Shown piece by piece: positions 15,579 through 20,822 of a DNA stretch of 20,822 nucleotides. The notes beneath the pieces were generated by a model that did not search any database, was not told where the DNA came from, and saw only the letters and a program-made list of their open reading frames with translations. The stretch covers positions 1 through 20,822 of the forward strand of contig JADLDF010000113.1 in the NCBI GenBank assembly GCA_020846815.1, written 5' to 3'. The position numbers and the translations under genes were made by a program. How positions within the stretch are numbered: position 1 is the first letter of the stretch; each line of letters begins with the position of its first letter. This DNA is from Gammaproteobacteria bacterium. GTDB lineage: Bacteria; Pseudomonadota; Gammaproteobacteria; Steroidobacterales; Steroidobacteraceae.

Positions 15579-15712
15579 TCAGTCCGTCGCCGCCGTGCCG
15601 ACCACGCGGTTGCGGCCCTGATGCTTGGCGCGATAGAGCGCCGCATCCGCCTGGCGCAGCGCGACCTCCCAGCCCGCCTCGCCGCGCACCGCACCGACGG
15701 CGCCGCGGCCTG
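15579..15712 (-). pseudogene. C-terminal fragment of a GGDEF (diguanylate cyclase) gene
   Basis: About 42 codons on the minus strand end with TGA at 15581-15579, seven bases before the EAL-fragment ATG. They carry the characteristic end of a GGDEF domain: RGEAGWEVALRQADAALYRAKH then QGRNRVVGTAATD. The GG(D/E)EF active site and everything upstream are missing; the sequence breaks near 15712 into TonB-receptor coding on the opposite strand. With the EAL fragment it once formed a two-gene c-di-GMP-type unit. Confidence 0.8.
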
Positions 15713-15716
15713 GCCC

Positions 15717-16332
15717 TGATGAGCGACAAGCCGCGCTCCGACACGCAGCAGACCATCGCCTCGGCGAACCTGTCCTGGAACGTCGGCATCGGCACGATCC
15801 GCTCGATCACCGGCTACGTGAAGACCGACGACTACATCACGACCGACTTCAGCGGCATCAGCACGATCCTCGGTGCCTCCGATCCGCGCGCCGAGCAGTG
15901 GAGCCAGGAGCTGCAGCTGCAGGGCACGGCTCTCGGCGACCGGCTGAACTATCTCGTCGGCGCCTACTACCTCACCGAGGACGGCGACCAGGATTTCGCC
16001 CGGTTCCTGAGCGCGCTGGCCGGCGCCACGTCGACCAGCCAGATCAAGGCCAGCACCGACTCCATCGCAGCGTTCGCGTAGGCCGACTACGCAGTGACCG
16101 ACAGGCTCAAGCTGACGGCCGGTGTCCGCTACGTCGAGGACGACAAGGACTTCGAGCTCGACTTCCAGCGCCGCACGCCGATCCCCATCAGTCCGCTGAC
16201 CGATCGCGTCGTGCTGGCCAACAAGTACGATGAGATCATGCCGAAGTTCGGCATCGACTACACCGTCGACACGGCCGCGGTCGACAGCCTGCTGCTGTAC
16301 GCCTCGGCCGCGCCCGGCTTAAAGTCGGGCTC
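15717..16332 (+). pseudogene. Internal fragment of a TonB-dependent receptor with an in-frame stop
   Basis: The plus strand encodes outer-membrane barrel strands of a TonB-dependent receptor: SITGYVKTDDYITTDF, EQWSQELQLQG, DRLNYLVGAYYLTEDGD, then VTDRLKLTAGVRYVEDDKDF and LLLYASAAPGLKSGS. A TAG at 16079-16081 falls where relatives have Gln (IAAFA-stop-ADYAV). The plug domain, TonB box and signal peptide are missing on the left, and the last barrel strands after the GLKSG motif (usually GFKSGG) are missing on the right. The original receptor probably took up a ligand across the outer membrane; substrate unknown. Clearly a relic. Confidence 0.88.
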
Positions 16333-16372
16333 TGATCGCGGCCGGTCTCTCGCCCGCGACGCTGCAGTCCAG

Positions 16373-16405
16373 CGGAGGCCCGGGTCGCGACACCCGGGCC
16401 CTCCG
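16373..16405. terminator. Palindromic hairpin between TonB relic and MOSC gene (copy A of a repeat)
   Basis: GGAGGCCCGGGT at 16374-16385 pairs with 16392-16404 (one bulged C) around a 6-base loop. It sits 20 bases past the MOSC stop, on the side where a minus-strand terminator would be. No T-tract is seen. Its core is repeated at 16461-16492. Confidence 0.55.
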
Positions 16406-16424
16406 GCGGCATCGACTGCGGATT

Positions 16425-17168
16425 TCAGTCCTCGCGCCCGCGGCGCTGCGGCGCATCGTCGGCCCGGGTCGAGACGTCCGGGCCTCCCGGCGTCTCGACC
16501 CGACTGCTCCAGTCCTCCACCGCCCGGTTCTGCAGTCGCCGGGCGGCGAGCCGCCGCCAGCCCTCGGCCAGCACGCTCAATGCCTCGATGCGTTCGAGCG
16601 CAGCGAAATCCAGCCGCTCCACGTACAGGAAGTGCAGCAGGCGCGCGAGCGGCCACTCCGGATGCGGGCGCGCTTCCAGACTCAGAGCCGCGCCCGCCTC
16701 GACCGTCCCGGGCTCGAGCACGCGGTAGTACCAGCCCGTGCGGCCGCTCGTCTGCACGCGCCGCGCCATGTCGGGCACGCCGAAGCGCAGGTTCAGCCGC
16801 CAGCAGGGCTGACGGGCCTGCGACACCTGCACCCGCGCCGTGCCCAGACGGTAGATGTCACCGACGCAGACGTCCTGCTCCGTGAGTCCTCGCGTGCCGA
16901 GGTTCTCGCCGAAGGCTCCCGCATGCTCGAACCTCGCAGCCGCCGCGGGCAGCTCGCTGCGCCATGCGGCGTAGTGGTCGCAGGCGTAATGATGAACGGC
17001 CTTGTCGGGCCCGCCATGGTGCACGCGGTCGCCCTGCTCGTCGCCATCGAGCCCGAGCAGGCCGACCTGCACGGGCGCGCTGCAGGCCCGCTTGTCGATG
17101 GCACTCGGCTCGCCGTTCGGGCCGAAGGGCACGGCGCGACCGACGAGGACCGCCTCGATGCGCGTCAT
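16425..17168 (-). CDS. MOSC-domain protein, YiiM-like
   Basis: The protein is 247 residues from the ATG at 17168; no strong ribosome binding site is visible. The MOSC fold is shown by the GLDGDEQGDRVHHGG and DKAVHHYACDHY stretches, the FGENL turn (87-90) and Cys122 in ARQPCWRL, the presumed molybdenum-cofactor ligand. A 3-alpha domain follows (LARLLHFLY, LSVLAEGWRRLAARRL), as in E. coli YiiM, which reduces N-hydroxylated bases such as 6-hydroxylaminopurine. The last ~25 residues (after AVEDWSS) are hydrophilic and coded by a palindromic repeat, longer than the usual end of YiiM. It follows the symporter by 41 bases on the same strand, so the two may share a transcript. Confidence 0.88.
   Translation of the reverse strand: MTRIEAVLVGRAVPFGPNGEPSAIDKRACSAPVQVGLLGLDGDEQGDRVHHGGPDKAVHHYACDHYAAWRSELPAAAARFEHAGAFGENLGTRGLTEQDVCVGDIYRLGTARVQVSQARQPCWRLNLRFGVPDMARRVQTSGRTGWYYRVLEPGTVEAGAALSLEARPHPEWPLARLLHFLYVERLDFAALERIEALSVLAEGWRRLAARRLQNRAVEDWSSRVETPGGPDVSTRADDAPQRRGRED
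16461..16502. repeat. Second copy of the palindrome, inside the end of the MOSC gene
   Basis: Positions 16461-16492 match 16377-16408 at 27 of 32 bases, exactly 84 bases apart. This copy also forms a perfect 12-bp stem (16465-16476 with 16491-16502), with a further 5-bp stem inside the loop (16478-16482 with 16486-16490). It encodes part of the hydrophilic MOSC tail. A REP-like element is the simplest reading. Confidence 0.65.
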
Positions 17169-17209
17169 GCGGACGCGCTCGGGCGTTCCGGCGGCACGCC
17201 TCGCCGGCC

Positions 17210-18610
17210 TCAGGCCGGCCGCGGCATCGACTGCAGCTCCTTCGCGGTCAGGCGATAGAACGCCAGCGGGATCAGCGACAGGCCGAAGTACAGGCAGGGC
17301 AGGAAGGCCGCGCAGTAGCGGATGCCGTCGATCGCATCCTGGGTCTGCACCGGCGCCTTCGACTGGAAGCCGAAAAAGGCGTAGCCGAGCAGCAGCAGCG
17401 ACGGCGCGAAGGCCGAGGCGACCTTCTCGACGAAGCTGTACCAGCCGGAGAACACGCCCTCACGGCGCAGGCCGGTCTTGCGGTAGTCGTACTCGATGAC
17501 GTCCGGCAGCATCGACTGCGCCATGAGGATCAGGCCCGCAGCCGCGAAGCCCTTGAGCGCGGCGCGGAAGCAGAAGAACCAGACCGTCTCGGCCGGGCTC
17601 GCGACCAGCCAGGTCAGCGACGTCACCGAGAACATGATCACCGCGAGCGCGAAGGTCTTCTGCTTCTCGATGCGCTGCGACATGCGCCTCCAGAACGGAA
17701 TCGTCAGCATCTGGGCGATGGTGCTGGCGAGCAGGAACAGCACCATCCAGTCGCCCGGCTTGTCCTTGCCGAGCACGAACTTCACCAGGAAGAAGCTCAT
17801 CGCCGTCGAGGTGAACAGCCCGAAGAGCTGCACGAACTTGACCCCGAGCAGCGCCATGAAGGGCTTGTTCGCGATCGCGGTACTCAGCTGCTCGCGGAAC
17901 GACGCCTTCCTCACGTCGCGGGTGCGCATCGGCCCCTTGGCCGTGCCGAAGAACGCCCAGCCCATGAAGACGAAGATCAGCAGGCCGTAGACCACGCCCA
18001 TGCGCGCATAGCCGACCGCGCCCTCGCCGAGCATCTCGGCGACCTTCTGCGCCGAGGCGCCGATCAGCGTGCCGATGCCGATGAAGCCGACGCGCCAGGA
18101 CATCATGCGCGTGCGCTCGTGATAGTCGTCGACCATCTCCGACGGCATCGCCATGTAAGGCACGTTGAAGATCGTGTAGCCGGTGCCGACCAGTGCCAGC
18201 GACAGCACGATCAGCACCGAGGACTGCGACACCGGCGTCAGCGCCGAGGTGAAGAAGATCACCATCGCGACGCCCGCGACGACGCCGCCGAGCAGCAGGT
18301 ACGGACGGCGCCGACCCCAGCGGGTTTGGGTGCGGTCGGAGATCCAGCCCATCAGCGGGTTGCTGAAGATGTCCCAGAGCTTGGCGATGAACAGCAGCGC
18401 CGCGGCGCTCGCGGCGGCGATGCCGAGCACGGTCGTGAGATAAGCCGCCTGCAGTGCCGCGAAGCTGTTCAGCAGGAACGATGCACCGAGCGTGCCGACG
18501 CCCCAGCCGGCGTGCAGCCTCCAGTTCGGGTCCGCCAGCAGCGAAGTCGGCTGCGGCGCCGCCGCGGCCGGCGGGCCGAGGGCAGTGTTCGTCTGCATGT
18601 TCGTCGCCAT
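17210..18610 (-). CDS. GPH-family (MFS) sugar:cation symporter
   Basis: The protein is 466 residues from the ATG at 18610, chosen because a purine-rich AAAGGTGGGGGG lies just upstream; a GTG at 18622 in frame is the alternative. About twelve hydrophobic segments are visible. The cytoplasmic loop motif DRTQTRWGRRRPYLLLG after the second helix, preceded by KLWDIFSNPLMGWIS, is the signature of the glycoside-pentoside-hexuronide:cation symporter family. FNVPYMAMPSEM and a central loop also fit. GPH members bring sugars or glycosides into the cell with H+ or Na+; substrate cannot be read. It shares orientation with the FAD dehydrogenase upstream and the MOSC gene downstream, but a hairpin separates it from the former. 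Confidence 0.9.
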   Translation of the reverse strand: MATNMQTNTALGPPAAAAPQPTSLLADPNWRLHAGWGVGTLGASFLLNSFAALQAAYLTTVLGIAAASAAALLFIAKLWDIFSNPLMGWISDRTQTRWGRRRPYLLLGGVVAGVAMVIFFTSALTPVSQSSVLIVLSLALVGTGYTIFNVPYMAMPSEMVDDYHERTRMMSWRVGFIGIGTLIGASAQKVAEMLGEGAVGYARMGVVYGLLIFVFMGWAFFGTAKGPMRTRDVRKASFREQLSTAIANKPFMALLGVKFVQLFGLFTSTAMSFFLVKFVLGKDKPGDWMVLFLLASTIAQMLTIPFWRRMSQRIEKQKTFALAVIMFSVTSLTWLVASPAETVWFFCFRAALKGFAAAGLILMAQSMLPDVIEYDYRKTGLRREGVFSGWYSFVEKVASAFAPSLLLLGYAFFGFQSKAPVQTQDAIDGIRYCAAFLPCLYFGLSLIPLAFYRLTAKELQSMPRPA

Positions 18611-18637
18611 GTGTCCCCCCACCTTTCATGTCGTCCG

Positions 18638-18659
18638 CCCGCCGGATCCATCCGGCGGG
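18638..18659. terminator. Hairpin between FAD dehydrogenase and symporter genes
   Basis: A perfect 9-bp inverted repeat (CCCGCCGGA with TCCGGCGGG) around a 4-base loop lies 63 bases past the dehydrogenase stop and 27 bases before the symporter start. It may end or attenuate dehydrogenase transcription. No T-tract. Confidence 0.5.
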
Positions 18660-18722
18660 TCGGGCCGGCTGCCCTGCGCGATGCCGGCGAGAATCCTACG
18701 GTACCACCTCTTTCCGCCGGGC

Positions 18723-20162
18723 CTATCGCCCGCCCCGGCCTGTCACCTGACGGGCCGCCGTCTCGCCCGCGAGCCGGCCGAGCGTGGTCGCGGTCAGCAA
18801 CCCGTTGCCGGCCATGTAGCCCCAGCTCGAGGGGCCGGAGATGCCGCGTGCCGCGCCGCCGCCGGCGAACAGGTTCGGCAGTGCCGAGCCGTCCTCGCGC
18901 AACACCCGGCCGTGCGCATCGACGGCGAGCCCGCCCTGGGTATGGAACAGCGCGCCAGTGACCTTGACCGCGTGGTAGGGCGCAGCGAGCAGCGGCTTGC
19001 CACCGAAACGCCGGCCCCAGGCGTCGGGCGCGCCGCTTCGCACCAGTCCCTCGACCTCGGCGACGGTCCGTGCGAGGCCGACGACATCGATGCCGGCGAG
19101 CACCGCGAGCTCGGCGATCGAACCCGCCGTCAGGATCGCGCGCGCCTCGACGGCATCGCGGTAGTCGTCGAACTCCAGCATCAGTGCGTGCAGGCGCGCA
19201 TCGTAGATGTCCCAGGCGACGTGGCCCGGCTGCGCGACGACGTCGACGGCCTGCTCCGAATAGCCGCGTGCCTCGTTCGAGAAACGCCGGCCGTGCGCAT
19301 TGACCTGGAACCCCCCTTCCATGATCAGCGGCCAGAGGATCGGAATGCCGCGCCCCGCCGCGAGGCCACCGTGTCCTTGATAGGAGTGGATGTCGCGCAC
19401 CGCCGCACCGAGCGCGAGACCCCAGCGGATCGCATCGCCCTTGTTGCCGGGATGGCCGAAAAAGGTCGCGCCCTCGATCTCCGGGATGTACTGCCGCACC
19501 ATCGCCTCGTTGCCGGCGAAGCCGCAGCAGGCGAGCACCAGCGCATCGCAGCCGATGTCCTCGGTGCTGCCGCCGGGCCGGCGCAGGCGCGCGCCGTGCA
19601 CCAGGCCGCCGGCCGGATCGGCGAACAGCTCGGTGACCTGTGCTTCGGTCAGGATGTCGATGCCGCGACGCTCGCAGGCCGCGGCGAGCGCGCCCATGAG
19701 CTCGGAGCCCGTGCGGTTCGGCGAGCCGTGCATGCGCATGACGCTGTGGCCGGGATAGAGAAAGCTGTCGACCAGCGACAGCGGCACCTGGTGATCGTCG
19801 ATGAGCCACTCGACGGTGCGCCCCGACTCGCGCGCGAGCGCCAGCGCGATCGCCTCGTCGGTCTGGCCCCGCGTCTTCTTCACGATATCGGCTGCGAACA
19901 GCTCGGGCGAGTCGACGATGCCCTTGTCGCGCTGCAGGCGCGTGTTCGCGCCCGGGATCAGGCCCGTGGACATCGCGGTCGTGCCGAGCGCCGAGGCATC
20001 GCGCTCGAGCACCAGCACTTCGGCGCCGGCCTGGCTCGCGGCCAGGGCCGCGGTCAGGCCGCAGCCACCGGCGCCGACGATCAGCACGGAGACATGGGCG
20101 GAAGAATCTGCCACGCCGGGCGGCAGGATCGGAGCCGCAGGCGCGGCAGTCGCATGAACCAT
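18723..20162 (-). CDS. FAD-dependent dehydrogenase (fumarate reductase/3-ketosteroid dehydrogenase-like)
   Basis: The protein is 479 residues from the ATG at 20162. No strong ribosome binding site is seen; an open frame continues upstream without a better start. The FAD-binding Rossmann loop GAGGCG is at 30-35, followed by LERDASALGTTAMSTGLIPGA, the usual FAD-contact segment. The C-terminal FAD-binding motif HTQGGLAVDAHGRVL and then LFAGGGAARGISGPSSWGYMAGNG closes the flavin domain. This is the flavocytochrome c/fumarate reductase FAD-binding family, including delta-1 and delta-4 ketosteroid dehydrogenases. Related enzymes in catabolic loci put in or remove C=C bonds next to a carbonyl; the substrate here is unknown. 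It diverges from the aldehyde dehydrogenase and has no heme or signal peptide, so it is probably cytoplasmic. Confidence 0.88.
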   Translation of the reverse strand: MVHATAAPAAPILPPGVADSSAHVSVLIVGAGGCGLTAALAASQAGAEVLVLERDASALGTTAMSTGLIPGANTRLQRDKGIVDSPELFAADIVKKTRGQTDEAIALALARESGRTVEWLIDDHQVPLSLVDSFLYPGHSVMRMHGSPNRTGSELMGALAAACERRGIDILTEAQVTELFADPAGGLVHGARLRRPGGSTEDIGCDALVLACCGFAGNEAMVRQYIPEIEGATFFGHPGNKGDAIRWGLALGAAVRDIHSYQGHGGLAAGRGIPILWPLIMEGGFQVNAHGRRFSNEARGYSEQAVDVVAQPGHVAWDIYDARLHALMLEFDDYRDAVEARAILTAGSIAELAVLAGIDVVGLARTVAEVEGLVRSGAPDAWGRRFGGKPLLAAPYHAVKVTGALFHTQGGLAVDAHGRVLREDGSALPNLFAGGGAARGISGPSSWGYMAGNGLLTATTLGRLAGETAARQVTGRGGR

Positions 20163-20165
20163 GGG

Positions 20166-20184
20166 TCGGCAGGGTAACTGCCGA
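20166..20184. promoter_or_regulatory. 19-bp dyad next to the FAD dehydrogenase start
   Basis: A perfect 7-bp inverted repeat (TCGGCAG, five-base spacer, CTGCCGA) ends three bases before the ATG at 20162. It could be a dimeric repressor site or a 5' hairpin that limits translation. It lies in the 172-base divergent gap shared with the aldehyde dehydrogenase. Confidence 0.4.
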
Positions 20185-20334
20185 TGGCGCGCCGGCTCAA
20201 TCGCCTTGCCGGGAGCGGTCCGGCCCGCGAGACCCCCGGCCACGGCTCGGTCGGCCGGCACAGCGCCCGAGCCCGGCGGGCGCCGCGCACGCGGGTTGCG
20301 ACTAGGATGCGACCACATCCTTCGAGGAGCGACC

Positions 20335-20822
20335 ATGAGCGTGCCGCAGTCATATTCCCTGTCCCAGCCCACCCTGGATTTCCTCGCCCGCAGGCACGGC
20401 CATTTCATCGGCGGCCGCTGGGTGCAGTCGGCGAGCGGCGAGACCTTCAGGATCCACGATCCGGCGAGCGGCGCCGAAATCGGCGAGGTCGCAGCCGGCG
20501 GCGCCGACGAGATCGATGCCGCGGTCGCGGCCGCGCGCGCGGCGTTCGAGGGGCCCTGGGCGAAGTTCACTTCGCATCGCCGCGGCGAGATCATCTGGAA
20601 GCTCGCCGATCTGATCGCGCAGAACTTCCAGCAGCTCGTCGAGCTCGAGATCCTGGACAACGGCCTGCCGCTGCCGCTGGCGCAATATGTCTGCGGCCTG
20701 GTCGTGCCGGAGTTCTTCCGCTACTACGCCGGCTGGCCCACCAAGATCGAGGGCAGCACCCTGCCCGCCGCGCCCGGCGGCAAGCTGCCCGGCGAGCACC
20801 TGAGCTTCACGCTGCGCGAGCC
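20335..20822 (+). CDS. Aldehyde dehydrogenase, N-terminal part (cut by window end)
   Basis: The reading starts with the ATG at 20335, preceded by GAGGAG at 20324-20329, and runs 162 codons to the window edge. Motifs of the NAD(P)-dependent aldehyde dehydrogenase family are visible: FIGGRWV, FRIHDPASGAEIGEVA, DIDAAVAAARAAFEG-type helix (here DEIDAAVAAARAAFEG), then RGEIIWKLADLI, LVELEILDNGLPL and FRYYAGWPTKIEGSTLP. The catalytic cysteine and glutamate lie beyond the window. It oxidises an aldehyde to the acid; substrate unknown. It is divergent from the FAD dehydrogenase, and with the nearby symporter suggests a catabolic gene cluster continuing to the right. Confidence 0.93.
   Translation, partial: MSVPQSYSLSQPTLDFLARRHGHFIGGRWVQSASGETFRIHDPASGAEIGEVAAGGADEIDAAVAAARAAFEGPWAKFTSHRRGEIIWKLADLIAQNFQQLVELEILDNGLPLPLAQYVCGLVVPEFFRYYAGWPTKIEGSTLPAAPGGKLPGEHLSFTLRE

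Noticed and set aside
15218..15712. An active GGDEF-EAL c-di-GMP module
   Set aside because: The GGDEF piece has lost its active-site motif and the EAL piece has lost most of its domain; neither can be catalytic.
14790..16081. Two in-frame TAG codons (14790-14792 and 16079-16081) standing where relatives have Glu and Gln, suggestive of amber recoding
   Set aside because: TAG is the ordinary stop of three intact genes in the window (ends at 4068, 5426 and 13564), and both suspicious codons lie in genes that are also truncated or frameshifted. Plain gene decay explains them.
13910..16081. A long continuous plus-strand open frame of over 700 codons
   Set aside because: It runs through the antisense of the SDR gene and then through pieces of three relics in mixed frames. 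Only its last part (TonB strands) matches a protein family.
14556..16332. An insertion sequence or transposon explaining the relics
   Set aside because: No transposase coding sequence, terminal inverted repeats or target-site duplication can be seen at the breakpoints.

Overview
This window looks like chromosomal DNA from a GC-rich (roughly 70% by eye) Gram-negative bacterium. A UrcA-family protein, a TonB-dependent receptor fragment, an RT0821/Lpp0805-type surface protein, an S9 peptidase with a signal peptide and a Tat-exported amidohydrolase together suggest a free-living, nutritionally versatile proteobacterium, plausibly gammaproteobacterial (Xanthomonadales/Nevskiales/Steroidobacter-like). 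That placement is inference from gene content only. I see no insertion sequence, prophage, CRISPR array or rRNA, and no intact tRNA.

Layout. (1) 1-5507: the tail of a PLP-dependent aminotransferase, then a secreted S9 serine peptidase (+), a small RT0821/Lpp0805-type surface protein (-), a membrane-anchored atypical SDR (+) and a Tat-exported nitrilase-superfamily hydrolase (+) ending at a strong hairpin. (2) 5508-10814: a GcvA-like LysR regulator (-) diverges from a tightly overlapping trehalose operon, otsB - GH15 hydrolase - otsA (+). The divergent gap is the one clearly AT-rich stretch of the window and holds a near-palindrome with a T-N11-A LysR box. (3) 10819-13564: a UrcA-family protein (-), then a LytS-type membrane histidine kinase and a LytTR response regulator (+). 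(4) 13760-17168: an SDR (-), then about 1.8 kb of gene remnants: a zinc-type quinone oxidoreductase (+), an EAL-domain gene (-), a GGDEF gene (-) and a TonB receptor (+), each truncated and joined end to end. A YiiM-like MOSC protein (-) follows; its last codons run through a hairpin that is a second copy of one lying just downstream of the gene. (5) 17210-20822: a GPH-type sugar/cation symporter (-) and a fumarate-reductase-like FAD dehydrogenase (-), divergent from an aldehyde dehydrogenase (+) cut by the window end. This last part reads as a small catabolic locus.

No wholly new system is evident. The points most worth a second look are the gene graveyard at 14556-16332, the duplicated palindrome at 16374-16502, three 10-bp repeats with an exact 11-bp period upstream of the Tat hydrolase, the LysR operator candidate in front of the trehalose operon, and the conserved-looking but functionally paradoxical hydrolase between otsB and otsA.
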